DNA of 32,596 bases, taken from the NCBI RefSeq assembly GCF_003096595.1, contig NZ_QEKO01000013.1:1-32596 (forward strand), written 5' to 3'. Both the position numbers and the translations under genes were made by a program. The notes beneath the pieces were generated by a model. It did no database searches and was not told the DNA's origin. It worked only from the letters and a program-made list of their open reading frames with translations. The DNA is from Pusillimonas noertemannii (GTDB lineage: Bacteria; Pseudomonadota; Gammaproteobacteria; Burkholderiales; Burkholderiaceae_B). Shown here piece by piece: positions 23,791-32,581 of the stretch (position 1 is the first letter of the stretch; each line of letters begins with the position of its first letter).

Positions 23791-26463
23791 TCAGAACGGG
23801 GGGTCGAGGTCGTCGGCCTTGGCCGTGGCTTTGGTGGCGGCTGCCTTTTTGGCGGCCGTCTTGGCTGGAGCCTTCTTGGCGGCGGCTTTTTTGGCGGCGG
23901 TCTTGGTGGCCTTCTTGGCCGCGGTTTTAGTCGCGGTTTTTGAGGCGGCCTTGGTCGCTGTCTTGCCTGCCGTCTTCGAGGCTGCCTTGGCGGCGGTCTT
24001 GCGGGCCGATTTCTCGGGCCGGGGCTCGAATTCGAAGCTGACCTTGCCGTTGGCCTGCTTGACGAGATAGGCCTTGAACTTGCGGTTGGTGCGGCTGGAG
24101 ACGAAGCCGTCGAGCAGGTCGGTCTTGCCCTCGGCCAGCAGCTTTGAAACCTGCTGCGGCGAGATTTCTTGCTGCAGGATGATCTTGCCGGTGCGGAAGT
24201 CGCACGATTTTTCAGGCCCGACGGATTTCTCGCAGACGTAGTTCATGCCGTGCTCGAAGACGCGCGCCCCGCATTTGGGGCAGGGGCCCAACGGGATCTG
24301 GGCCGAGAAGTCGACGGGCTCGGCGTTCTCGTCGTCGTTCTGGCCGAAGTCGAACTCAAGCTTGTATTCGTCGGTGATGCGCAGCAGGGCCGAGAATGGA
24401 CGCCCCATCTTGCTGATGAAGCCGGTAAGAGGGCCCAGCGTGCGTTCTTTGAGCAGGGTCTCGACTTCGGGGATCTCGAAGGTGCGTCCGCCGGGATGCT
24501 TGCCGATGGAAAAGTCGCATTGCGTGCAGGCATAGCGGCGGTAGTTTTCCTTGACCACGCCGCCGCACTTGGGACACGGGGTCTGCAGGGTGGCGTAGTC
24601 GCCCGGAACGGTGTCGCGTTCGTATTCTTTGGCGCGCTTGACGATGATCTGCGTCATTTGCGCGATTTCGCGCATGAAGGTGTCGCGGTCGAGCTGGCGC
24701 TGTTCGATCTGCTTGAGGCGGTGTTCCCATTCGCCGGTGAGCTCGGGCGAGGTCAGCTCGTTGACACCCAGGCCGGACAGCAGGGTCATGAGCTGGCGGG
24801 CCTTGGCGCTGGGAATGAGTTCGCGTCCTTCGCGCCGCAGATAGCCTTCGTTCAGCAGGCCTTCGATGATGGCGGCGCGGGTGGCCGGGGTGCCCAGGCC
24901 GCGCTCGGACATGGCTTCGCGCAGGGCTTCGTCGTCAACCAGCTTGCCGGCGCCTTCCATGGCCGACAGCAGGGTCGCCTCGGTGAAGCGGGCGGGCGGC
25001 TTGGTGGCCAGGCCTTTTGCTTCGATGTCCTCGGTGAGCACGGTTTCGCCTTCGGCAACCGCCACAAGGGTGGTGTCGTTTTCTTGCTTGTCGCGGCCAT
25101 AGATGGCCAGCCACCCCGCCGACACCAGCACCCGGCCTTCGGTCTTGAAGTGATGTCCCGAGACTTCGGTGATGCGGGTGGTGACACGGAATTCAGCGGC
25201 CGGGAAGAACACGGCCAGGAAGCGGCGGGCCACCAGTTCGTAGATCTTGCCTTCGGCGTCGCTCAGTTCGCGCGGTACCTGCAGGGTGGGAATGATGGCG
25301 AAGTGATCGGACACCTTCTTGTCGTCGAAGATGCGCTTGTTGGGCTTGATGCGGTCGGCCTTGAGCAGCTGGCCCGCAAAGGGGCGCACGCTGGCCGCGG
25401 CCGCCGAGCCGCCATCGGACAGGGCCTGCACGGTGTCGCGTACGGTGGAGACATAGTCTTCGGGCAGGTAGCGCGAATCGGTACGCGGGTAGGTCAGGGC
25501 CTTGTGACGTTCATAAAGGATCTGGGCCAGCGCCAGCGTGGTCTTGGCCGAGAAGCCGAAGCGCGAGTTGGCCTCGCGCTGCAGCGAGGTCAGGTCGAAC
25601 AGGGCCGGCGACATCTGCGTGGCGGGCTTGGACTCTTCGGTGACCGTGCCGGGCTTGTCGCGGCAGGCGGCGACAATGGTTTGTGCCGCGGTCAGCGACC
25701 ACAGGCGCGAGTCGCGCTGTTCGCTGTCGTCGGTTTTCTTGAACTTGGGATCGAACCAGCGGCCGCTGTAGAAGCCGGCCGCGGCGGCGAAGCTGGCATG
25801 TACTTCCCAGTAGTCGCGCGACACGAAGCTGCGTATGCGCTCTTCGCGCTCGGCCACGATGGCCAGCGTGGGCGTTTGTACCCTGCCCACCGGGGTCTTG
25901 AAGAAGCCGCCGTCTTTGCTGTTGAAGGCGGTCATGGCGCGGGTGCCGTTGATGCCGACCAGCCAGTCGGCCTCGGCGCGCGACCGGGCGGCGGCTTCGA
26001 GCGGCTTGAGGGCGTCGTCTTCGCGCAGCGAGGCGAAGGCCTCGCGGATGGCTGTCTGGGTCATCGAGCGCAGCCACAGCCGCTGGACCGGCTTCTTGAC
26101 GCCCGAATACTGCACGATGTAGCGGAAGATCAGCTCGCCCTCGCGGCCCGCGTCGCAGGCGTTGATGATGCTGTCGACATCTTTGCGCTTGAGCAGCTTG
26201 ACGAGCAGTTTGAGGCGCTCGGCCGATTTTTTGTCGGCGGGCCCCAGTTCGAACTGGGGCGGGATGACAGGCAGGTGGGTGAAGCTCCATTTGCCGCGCA
26301 CGGGGTCGTTGGGCGCCACCAGGGTCAGCAGGTGGCCGACGCTGGAGGCCAGCACGTATTGCTCGCTCTCGAAGTAGTCGCCCTCGCGCGTAAACCCCCC
26401 AAGGGCGCGGGAAATATCCAGGGCGACCGAGGGTTTCTCGGCAATGATCAACGATTTAGTCAT
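23791..26463 (-). CDS. topB: DNA topoisomerase III with histone-H1-like C-terminal tail
   Basis: This 890-residue type IA topoisomerase decatenates and relaxes DNA through a covalent tyrosine intermediate. The Toprim domain has Glu9 (IIAEKPS) and the DAGREGE acidic motif (104-110); the catalytic tyrosine is Tyr325 in LTYPRTDSRYL. C-terminal zinc-ribbon-like repeats are visible: CPKCGGVVKENYRRYACTQC, and a second with CPKCGARVF and YVC. The last 72 residues (about 819-890) are almost entirely Ala, Lys and Thr in KTAAK/KKAAA repeats, like bacterial H1-like proteins, ending in DDLDPPF. E. coli TopB is 653 residues. The ribosome site is weak. The gene is followed after 8 bp by the SET gene. Confidence 0.93.
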   Translation of the reverse strand: MTKSLIIAEKPSVALDISRALGGFTREGDYFESEQYVLASSVGHLLTLVAPNDPVRGKWSFTHLPVIPPQFELGPADKKSAERLKLLVKLLKRKDVDSIINACDAGREGELIFRYIVQYSGVKKPVQRLWLRSMTQTAIREAFASLREDDALKPLEAAARSRAEADWLVGINGTRAMTAFNSKDGGFFKTPVGRVQTPTLAIVAEREERIRSFVSRDYWEVHASFAAAAGFYSGRWFDPKFKKTDDSEQRDSRLWSLTAAQTIVAACRDKPGTVTEESKPATQMSPALFDLTSLQREANSRFGFSAKTTLALAQILYERHKALTYPRTDSRYLPEDYVSTVRDTVQALSDGGSAAAASVRPFAGQLLKADRIKPNKRIFDDKKVSDHFAIIPTLQVPRELSDAEGKIYELVARRFLAVFFPAAEFRVTTRITEVSGHHFKTEGRVLVSAGWLAIYGRDKQENDTTLVAVAEGETVLTEDIEAKGLATKPPARFTEATLLSAMEGAGKLVDDEALREAMSERGLGTPATRAAIIEGLLNEGYLRREGRELIPSAKARQLMTLLSGLGVNELTSPELTGEWEHRLKQIEQRQLDRDTFMREIAQMTQIIVKRAKEYERDTVPGDYATLQTPCPKCGGVVKENYRRYACTQCDFSIGKHPGGRTFEIPEVETLLKERTLGPLTGFISKMGRPFSALLRITDEYKLEFDFGQNDDENAEPVDFSAQIPLGPCPKCGARVFEHGMNYVCEKSVGPEKSCDFRTGKIILQQEISPQQVSKLLAEGKTDLLDGFVSSRTNRKFKAYLVKQANGKVSFEFEPRPEKSARKTAAKAASKTAGKTATKAASKTATKTAAKKATKTAAKKAAAKKAPAKTAAKKAAATKATAKADDLDPPF

Positions 26464-26553
26464 GGTGTTCCAGGGCGCGGCAATAGCGCGGATAATACGG
26501 GGGGAGAGCGGCTCAGCGCAAGTTCGCCCGCATAAAAACAGTGGCTCAATATA

Positions 26554-27414
26554 TCAAATGTTGAAACGTACGGCCCATCGCGGCAGTGCCTGGGCCCAGA
26601 AGCCGGCCACATCGGCAATCGGCGGCAGGGGCCGAAACCCCAGGTGCATCCAGGCTTTTTCCAGGGTGGCCAGGGCATTGCGGCTGTCAAGCGGCGCAGC
26701 ATGATTTTGCTTTGACAGCTTGTGCCCCGATTCGTCCAGCACCAGGGGCACATGCATCACGCGCGGCGCACGCTGGCCCAGCAGGCCGGCCAGCACCTGC
26801 TGGCGCGCGGTCGAGTCCAGCAGGTCGGCCCCGCGCACCACGTCGGTAACGCCCTGGTCGCCGTCATCGATGACCACGACGAACTGGTAGGCCCACAGCC
26901 CGTCGGCCCGCCTGATGATGAAGTCGCCCACTTGGGCGGCGACATCCTGGCATTGCGGGCCCAGCCAGCGGTCGTCAAAATGTACCACGCCCTGCGGCAC
27001 GCGCACCCGCCACGCACGGGGCCGCTGCCCCGGCGCAAGTCCATGGCTGCATGTGCCGGGGTAGGCTCCGGCCCCAAGCTGCCGGCGCGTGCAGGCGCAA
27101 CCGTAGGCCTGCCCCTGCTGCAGCAGACGGTCGAAGACGGCCTGGTAGCGGTCAAGGCGCCGGGACTGCCAGGTGGGTGGCGAGTCCCAGTGCATGCCCA
27201 GGGCCTGGAGCTGGTCCATGATGACGCGGTCGGCGCCGGCCACGGTGCGCGGGACGTCGATGTCTTCGATGCGCAGCAGCCACTTGCCGGCATGGGCGCG
27301 CGCATCGAGATAGCTGGCCATGGCCGCAGCCAGAGAGCCATCGTGCAGGGGGCCGCTGGGGCTGGGCGCAAAGCGGCCCACGTAGCCCAGCGGCCTGTTG
27401 GCGACATCAGGCAT
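26554..27414 (-). CDS. gluQ: glutamyl-Q tRNA(Asp) synthetase
   Basis: This 286-residue paralogue of the glutamyl-tRNA synthetase catalytic domain (YadB/GluQ-RS) lacks the anticodon-binding domain. It activates glutamate and attaches it to queuosine at the wobble base of tRNA(Asp). Motifs: the HIGH-like [22 protein letters not shown], a zinc-type CAC...C segment ([10 protein letters not shown] then GTC), VVDV-type [12 protein letters not shown], and the KMSKS-like KLSKQN. Length and domain content match the family. It begins 24 bp after the smg stop and ends 90 bp before topB, so the three genes probably form one transcription unit. Confidence 0.92.
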   Translation of the reverse strand: MPDVANRPLGYVGRFAPSPSGPLHDGSLAAAMASYLDARAHAGKWLLRIEDIDVPRTVAGADRVIMDQLQALGMHWDSPPTWQSRRLDRYQAVFDRLLQQGQAYGCACTRRQLGAGAYPGTCSHGLAPGQRPRAWRVRVPQGVVHFDDRWLGPQCQDVAAQVGDFIIRRADGLWAYQFVVVIDDGDQGVTDVVRGADLLDSTARQQVLAGLLGQRAPRVMHVPLVLDESGHKLSKQNHAAPLDSRNALATLEKAWMHLGFRPLPPIADVAGFWAQALPRWAVRFNI

Positions 27415-27438
27415 GATTCTGCCCGCCTCGACAGGACA

Positions 27439-27900
27439 CTAATGGGACAGGCGTGTGCGGTCGTCTGTGAGGAGTTCTTCGAGGACCAGGTGGTCGACTT
27501 CGGCCTCTTGGCTCCAGAGCACCATGAGGGCGATGATTTTTATTTTCTCGAGCGGAACGGGGGATTCGTCGGCGGCCAGCGCGCGATCGATGAGGATCTC
27601 GCGCAGCGCGGCGGGCAGCACCCCCGAGCTTTCGAGAAAGCTGATGAAACCTATTGCCTCGGTGCCCAGCGCCTGGTACTCGATGTCGGTGTATATGCGC
27701 TGGCTGTCGCCTTGGGGCGACTGGGCCAGCTGGACGCATTGCTCGGTGGTTTGCGCCAGGCCGTACAACCAGCCCAACGCTTCGTCGATGTCTTCGTGTT
27801 CGAAGCCGACGGCAGCCAATTTGTGAGCCAGCGTGTCTGCATCGGGACAGGACTGCGGCGTGTAATAGTTTTCGAATAGATAGACGAGAATATCGAACAT
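27439..27900 (-). CDS. smg: Smg family protein (DUF494)
   Basis: This 153-residue acidic, helical protein of the Smg family has unknown biochemical function. Typical features are the N-terminal MFDILVYLFENYY, then a DADTLAHKLAAVGFEHEDI region, GFISFLESSGVL and ALMVLWSQE. The open frame extends upstream for 43 codons, but the ATG giving MFDIL is chosen because it matches the family N-terminus and length; the ribosome site is poor. Smg commonly follows dprA in proteobacteria, but here the upstream neighbour is a thiolase gene. It is the first gene of the smg-gluQ-topB-SET group. Confidence 0.88.
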   Translation of the reverse strand: MFDILVYLFENYYTPQSCPDADTLAHKLAAVGFEHEDIDEALGWLYGLAQTTEQCVQLAQSPQGDSQRIYTDIEYQALGTEAIGFISFLESSGVLPAALREILIDRALAADESPVPLEKIKIIALMVLWSQEAEVDHLVLEELLTDDRTRLSH

Positions 27901-28011
27901 ATGCGGTTCAGGCTGCCCTTTACAGAGTCCAGCAACTGGACGGTTGATAGTAAAGTTAGAAATGACTGTACGCCGATTTATCAGGGCAGGCAACTTCTGT
28001 TTCGTGGATTT

Positions 28012-28046
28012 GCAACGGGCCGCCCGCAAGGCGGGCAGCCCGTTGC
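28012..28046. terminator. hairpin after the thiolase gene
   Basis: A 16-bp stem with one C-A mismatch and a 3-nt loop (GCAACGGGC...GCCCGC, AAG, GCGGGC...GCCCGTTGC) lies 20 bp past the thiolase stop on the minus strand. The minus-strand sequence after it is AAATCC, with no T-run, so the call rests on the stem and position. A smaller GTCCAG-CAA-CTGGAC hairpin lies closer to smg. The remaining intergenic sequence presumably holds the smg promoter, which I could not place. Confidence 0.6.
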
Positions 28047-28066
28047 TAGCTGTATTTTACAGGCAC

Positions 28067-29248
28067 TTACAGCATCTCGATGGCCATGGCCACGGCCTCG
28101 CCGCCGCCGATGCACAGCGATGCCACGCCCTTCTTGCCGCCGGTCGTGCGCAGGGCGCCCACCAGGGTGGCCAGCAGGCGGGCGCCGGAGGCGCCGATGG
28201 GGTGGCCCAGCGCGGTGGCGCCGCCGTGGATGTTGACCTTGGCGTGGTCCAGCTTGAGGTCGTTCATGGCGGCCATGGTGACCACGGCGAATGCTTCATT
28301 GATTTCATACAGGTCGACGTCGCTGGTTTTCCAGCCCGCCTTTTCAAGCAGCTTCTGCATGGCGCCCACCGGCGCGGTGGTGAACCATTCTGGTTCTTGC
28401 GAGTGCTGCGCCTGGGCGACGATGCGCGCAATGGGCGCAACGCCCAGCTTCTTGGCGGTGGATTCGCGCATCAGCACCATGGCGGCGGCGCCGTCGGAAA
28501 TGGATGAGGCATTGGCGGCCGTGACGGTGCCGTCTTTCTTGAAGGCGGGCTTGAGCGTGGGGATTTTCTCGGGCATGGCCTTGGCCGGGCCCTCATCGGT
28601 GTCGATGACGGTGTCGCCCTTGCGGCCGGCTACGGTGACCGGCGCGATTTCCCACTTGAAGCTGCCGTCTTCGGTGGCGGCGCGCGCGCGGCGCAGCGAT
28701 TCGAGCGCGAAGGCGTCTTGCTGCTCGCGGCTGAAGCTGTACTTGCCCGCGCAGCTTTCGGCGAAAACGCCCATGGCGGTGCCGCGCTGGTAGGCGTCTT
28801 CGAGGCCGTCCAGGGCCATGTGATCGTAGACGGTGGAGTGGCCGTAGCGGTAGCCCTGGCGGCCACGCAGCAGCAGGTAGGGCGCATTGCTCATGCTTTC
28901 CTGGCCGCCGGCCACGATGACGTCGGCGCTTTCGGCCTTGAGCAGGTCGTGGGCGAACATGGCGGCCTTCAAGCCGGAACCGCACACTTTGTGGATGGTG
29001 GTGCAGCCGACCGCCTGGGGCAGGCCGGCGCCCAGGGCCGCCTGGCGCGCCGGGGCCTGGCCCTGGCCTGCCTGCAGCACGTTGCCCATGATGACCTCGC
29101 TGACGGCGTCGGGCGAGATGCCGGCGCGCTCGACGGCGGCCTTGATGGCGATGGCGCCCAGTTCGTGAGCCGCCAGGCCCGACAGGCTGCCCATCATGCC
29201 GCCCATGGGCGTGCGGGCGATGGAAACGAGTACGATGGGATCCGACAT
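28067..29248 (-). CDS. acetyl-CoA C-acetyltransferase (thiolase)
   Basis: This 393-residue biosynthetic-type thiolase condenses two acetyl-CoA to acetoacetyl-CoA, or the reverse. The active-site residues fall almost exactly where they do in the Zoogloea enzyme: nucleophile Cys89 (HKVCGSGLKA), His349 (GGATALGHPIGASG) and Cys379 (CIGGGEAVA), plus NEAFA. The start has AGGAG 7 nt upstream. It lies 25 bp downstream of aceK on the same strand and is probably co-transcribed. It could act in polyhydroxybutyrate synthesis (PhaA-like) or in fatty or amino acid degradation; no phaB or phaC is nearby to decide. Confidence 0.9.
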   Translation of the reverse strand: MSDPIVLVSIARTPMGGMMGSLSGLAAHELGAIAIKAAVERAGISPDAVSEVIMGNVLQAGQGQAPARQAALGAGLPQAVGCTTIHKVCGSGLKAAMFAHDLLKAESADVIVAGGQESMSNAPYLLLRGRQGYRYGHSTVYDHMALDGLEDAYQRGTAMGVFAESCAGKYSFSREQQDAFALESLRRARAATEDGSFKWEIAPVTVAGRKGDTVIDTDEGPAKAMPEKIPTLKPAFKKDGTVTAANASSISDGAAAMVLMRESTAKKLGVAPIARIVAQAQHSQEPEWFTTAPVGAMQKLLEKAGWKTSDVDLYEINEAFAVVTMAAMNDLKLDHAKVNIHGGATALGHPIGASGARLLATLVGALRTTGGKKGVASLCIGGGEAVAMAIEML

Positions 29249-29273
29249 GATATTGCTCCTGATGCGTTGATGG

Positions 29274-31127
29274 TTATGGCTGATTCATTGCAGCGGGCCC
29301 GCGGGCGTCTCTTCCCAGGCGGCGGCTTGCGTCGTACGGGAAGATGTCTTCGATGCGCCCCTGGATGACCCGCTCGCGGCAGGCCTGCCACCACTCGGCG
29401 TCGAGCAGGCAGGCGTGGTGCTTGAGAAATGCCGCTCGCACCCGCGGGTTGCCCAGCAAGAAGCTGTCGAACTCTTCGGGGAAGACGTCGTTTGGTCCCA
29501 CCGGATACCACGGCTCGGCGGCCAGTTCGGCCTCTTCGTAGGGGGCCGGCGGGATGCGGCGGAAATTCATTTCGGTCATGCGCTGGATTTCGTCGTAATC
29601 ATAGAATACAACACGCCCGAGGCGGGTGACACCGAAGTTCTTGAACAGCATGTCGCCGGGAAATATATTGGCGGCCGCCAGCTCGCGTATGGCATCGCCA
29701 TATTGGCGCACGGCGTCTTCCAGCGCGGCGTCCGAGGCCCGCATCAGGTAGATGTTGAGCGGCGTCATGCGGCGCTCGATATACACGTGCCGCAATACGA
29801 TGGTGTCGGGTGTTTCTTCCAGCAGGCCGGGTACCTCGCGGCGCAATTCCTGCAGAAGCGCCTCGGAGAAGCGCTCGCGCGGCAGGGCCACTTGCGAGTA
29901 TTCCCAGGTGTCGGCCATGCGTCCCACCCTGTCGTGCTTCTTGACCATCTGGTATTTGCGCTTGACCGTGGCGCTGTCCATGTCGGGCTTGGCGATGCGG
30001 TCGCGTATGAGCTTGAACACATAGGGATAGGACGGCAGGGTGAACACCGCCATGACCAGCCCTTTGATGCCGGGCGCAAGGTCGAAGGCATCGCGCGAGT
30101 GGGCAAGGTGGTGCAGGAAGTCGCGGTAGAACAGAGTCTTGCCCTGCTTCTGCAGGCCGATGGTGGTGTAGATCTCGGCCTTGGGCTTGCGCGGCAGCAG
30201 CGTATTCAGAAAGTGCACATAGGCCGAAGGCGCTTCCATGTCGACCAGGAAGTAGGCGCGCGTGAAGCTGAACAAGGTGCTGAGGTCGTCGGTGGAGTAC
30301 AGCAGGGCGTCCAACTCGACATGCCCTGAAGGCTGGCGCAGCAGTGCGATGGCAAAGGGATGGATGGCGCCCTGGTTGACCAGGCGGCCCACCGCATAGG
30401 CTCCCTTGTTGCGGAAGAACAGCGAGTTCAGCACGTGGATCTGGCAATCCGGGGCGATGCGCTGGCCTGCCTCCCGTGTCAGGGTGGCGCGCAGCCGGCC
30501 CACCGCCATGCGGGCCAGGGCGCGGACGTCGCGCGGCAGGTCGGCAAAGGGGGCGGCCAGGCCGAAGTCGGCCATCATGCGGATGAGCGACGCTTGCAGG
30601 CCCTCGGTAGCGGGGTAATACACGCGGTACGAGGGTAGCCGGCTGTCGATGTAATCGGTGGCCACCGCGGGCCGCACGAACATGAAGTCGTTGTTGAAGT
30701 AGTCGCGGTGCAGAATGCGGCACGACACCGAATTGAAGAAGGTCTCGGCGCACTCGGGCTGCCGATGGCCGGCCAGCAAGCCTATGTAGGCGGCTTTTGC
30801 GGCCTGCCAGAAGCGGAGTTGCGGCTCGGTAAGCTCGATCTCGGCGCTTGCGCCCTCGGGGCTGGCCTCGCTGCCCCGGAGTGTGGCGTTGAGCATGGCC
30901 GAGCATTCGCGCACCCGGGTGTCGTAGTATTCGATCCGTTCGCGCGAAAGCTGCTGGATGGCGCGCCAGTCGCCCGATTCGAACAGAGACTTGGCCCGCT
31001 GGGCGCCATAGCGAAACAGCGCGTAATGGCGGTCGAATCCAGACAATATTGTCTGGGCCACGTCTTGCGGCGACAGGCGCTGCCGTGAAACCGGTTCGAT
31101 ATGCTGATGGTCGCCGGTGTAGATCAT
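29274..31127 (-). CDS. aceK: isocitrate dehydrogenase kinase/phosphatase
   Basis: This 617-residue bifunctional enzyme phosphorylates and dephosphorylates isocitrate dehydrogenase, switching carbon between the TCA cycle and the glyoxylate bypass. The regulatory N-terminal half includes NDFMFVRPAVATDYID. The kinase-like C-terminal half has the ATP loop GLQKQGKTLFYRDF (about 324-337) and NIFPGDMLFKNFGVTR. Asp492, Asn497 and Asp510 correspond to the E. coli catalytic and metal-binding Asp457, Asn462 and Asp475, so activity is expected. Unlike E. coli it is not next to aceA and aceB. It is divergent from the metallohydrolase gene, with a 134-bp shared control region. The C-terminal tail (after DIFPYDASRRLG) is slightly longer than usual. 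Confidence 0.95.
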   Translation of the reverse strand: MIYTGDHQHIEPVSRQRLSPQDVAQTILSGFDRHYALFRYGAQRAKSLFESGDWRAIQQLSRERIEYYDTRVRECSAMLNATLRGSEASPEGASAEIELTEPQLRFWQAAKAAYIGLLAGHRQPECAETFFNSVSCRILHRDYFNNDFMFVRPAVATDYIDSRLPSYRVYYPATEGLQASLIRMMADFGLAAPFADLPRDVRALARMAVGRLRATLTREAGQRIAPDCQIHVLNSLFFRNKGAYAVGRLVNQGAIHPFAIALLRQPSGHVELDALLYSTDDLSTLFSFTRAYFLVDMEAPSAYVHFLNTLLPRKPKAEIYTTIGLQKQGKTLFYRDFLHHLAHSRDAFDLAPGIKGLVMAVFTLPSYPYVFKLIRDRIAKPDMDSATVKRKYQMVKKHDRVGRMADTWEYSQVALPRERFSEALLQELRREVPGLLEETPDTIVLRHVYIERRMTPLNIYLMRASDAALEDAVRQYGDAIRELAAANIFPGDMLFKNFGVTRLGRVVFYDYDEIQRMTEMNFRRIPPAPYEEAELAAEPWYPVGPNDVFPEEFDSFLLGNPRVRAAFLKHHACLLDAEWWQACRERVIQGRIEDIFPYDASRRLGRDARGPAAMNQP

Positions 31128-31261
31128 GTGCTGCCCTGGGTATATGCGTAAGACACGGTTGCGGCCTGCCGAAGCCGAAAGACAAAGACCGTTTATAGTA
31201 CGGTAGCGGCCGCCGCGACGTAAATCATCAACAATTGCGGCCGGAAGTATGGAGATACCTG

Positions 31262-32341
31262 ATGAACCCTAACGAACAGAAGCTGACGTACCCCCTGGGC
31301 GACGCTTTGCCCCAGCCCGGCCAGGCGCTTGCCATTGGCGACGGAGTGCGTTGGATTCGCATGCCCCTGCCCTTCGCTCTCGATCATATCAACCTTTGGC
31401 TGCTGCGCGATGAAATCGACGGACGCCAGGGCTGGACGGTGGTCGACTGCGGCGTGGCCCGCGACGAGGTCAAGGCGCTGTGGGAAGAGGTGTTCCAGAG
31501 CGCCCTGGAAGGGCTGCCGGTGCTGCGGGTGCTGGTTACCCACATGCACCCCGACCATCTTGGCCTGGCGGACTGGATCTGCCGCAAGTGGAATGCGCCG
31601 CTGTGGATCAGCATGACCGAATACATGACGGGGCGGCTGTGGTCGCGTCCGCCCGTGGGCAACCAGGCCGAGGGCGGTGTCAGCGGCCAGGGGGCGGTCG
31701 ATCATTTCGTGCGGCACGGGCTGGTCGATGCTTCGGCGAAAGAGCAGATCTTGCAGCGGGGCAAGTACTACCCCAGCCACGTGCCGGACGTGCCGGCGCG
31801 TTTCCGCCGCATCATGGACGGCGACCGGATCGCCATCGGGGGACGCGACTGGCGGGTCATCGTGGGCTATGGGCATTCGCCCGAACATGTATCCCTGTAC
31901 AGCGATACGCTTCGCATGCTGATCTCGGGCGATATGGTGCTGCCGCGCATCTCGACCAACATCAGTGTGTTCGATTTCGAGCCCGAGGCGAATCCGCTGC
32001 CGCTTTACCTTAAATCGCTGCGCGGCTATGACGGGCTGCCCGAGGAAACGCTGGTGCTGCCTTCGCACGGGCGGCCGTTCCAGGGGCTGCACGAGCGCAT
32101 CGCGCAACAGCATGCGCACCACGGCGAGCGGCTGGACGAGGTGCTTACTGCCTGTCGGGCTTCGGCCTGTACGGCGGCCGACATCGTGCCCATTATGTTC
32201 AAGCGTCAGCTCGATGCGCATCAGCTTGCCTTTGCCATGGGTGAGGCGCTGGCGCATTTGCACGCCTTGTATTACGAGGGGCAATTGGTGCGCGAAATCG
32301 GTTCCGACGGGGTGATTCGCTTTCGGGCGGTCGATCGCTGA
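31262..32341 (+). CDS. metallo-beta-lactamase-fold hydrolase
   Basis: This 359-residue protein with the MBL fold has the full dinuclear metal site: His94, His96, Asp98, His99 (THMHPDHLG), His205 (GHSPEH), Asp224 (SGDMVL) and His269 (PSHGRPF). The C-terminal part (about 275-359) is a helical/winged-helix-like extension as in LACTB2-type hydrolases, and a long insertion with RPPVGNQ lies between the motifs. Substrates in this group include thioesters and nucleic acids; none can be assigned here. The open frame extends to a TTG upstream, but the ATG with GGAG at 7 nt is chosen. It is divergent from aceK. Confidence 0.85.
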   Translation: MNPNEQKLTYPLGDALPQPGQALAIGDGVRWIRMPLPFALDHINLWLLRDEIDGRQGWTVVDCGVARDEVKALWEEVFQSALEGLPVLRVLVTHMHPDHLGLADWICRKWNAPLWISMTEYMTGRLWSRPPVGNQAEGGVSGQGAVDHFVRHGLVDASAKEQILQRGKYYPSHVPDVPARFRRIMDGDRIAIGGRDWRVIVGYGHSPEHVSLYSDTLRMLISGDMVLPRISTNISVFDFEPEANPLPLYLKSLRGYDGLPEETLVLPSHGRPFQGLHERIAQQHAHHGERLDEVLTACRASACTAADIVPIMFKRQLDAHQLAFAMGEALAHLHALYYEGQLVREIGSDGVIRFRAVDR

Positions 32342-32470
32342 GGCATCGCTATTTGATCTTGATTGTGCTGCGTTGTGCATGGGGTCTTTGTTTGAGTCTT
32401 TAAGCCGGCGCGCTGCGGGGTAAGTATTTTGGGCGCCGGAGAGCTTCGGCCGGCTTTGCCGGCTGCCCTC

Positions 32471-32581
32471 GCACCCTATCATTTTTGGGGCGCCCGCAAA
32501 ACTCGCAACGGCGGGCCAGTGGCCCGCCACCCTTGTTGCTCGAACAGTTGCGGGCTTGCCTCCCCAAAAACGACAGGGTGC
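32471..32581. repeat. imperfect intergenic palindrome with central hairpin
   Basis: The outer arms (32471-32499 and 32548-32581) share GCACCCT, TTTTTGGGG and GCCCGCAA in inverted order, with two single-base differences and a small insertion. The centre has a perfect 8-bp stem GGCGGGCC-AGT-GGCCCGCC (32510-32528). The region after the metallohydrolase stop (32342-32470) has no gene I can support. Its layout resembles the 22784-23068 element, though the sequence differs. The element may continue beyond the window. Confidence 0.65.

Noticed and set aside
23800-24010. Possible tandem DNA repeat or CRISPR-like periodicity at the topB 3' end
   Set aside because: The periodicity is codon-level Ala/Lys/Thr repetition encoding the H1-like tail; there are no uniform repeats with spacers.
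24169-26535. A 788-codon open frame on the plus strand opposite topB
   Set aside because: It is the antisense shadow of a GC-rich gene; the translation is low-complexity Gly/Ala/Arg with no family resemblance, and topB has intact motifs on the other strand.
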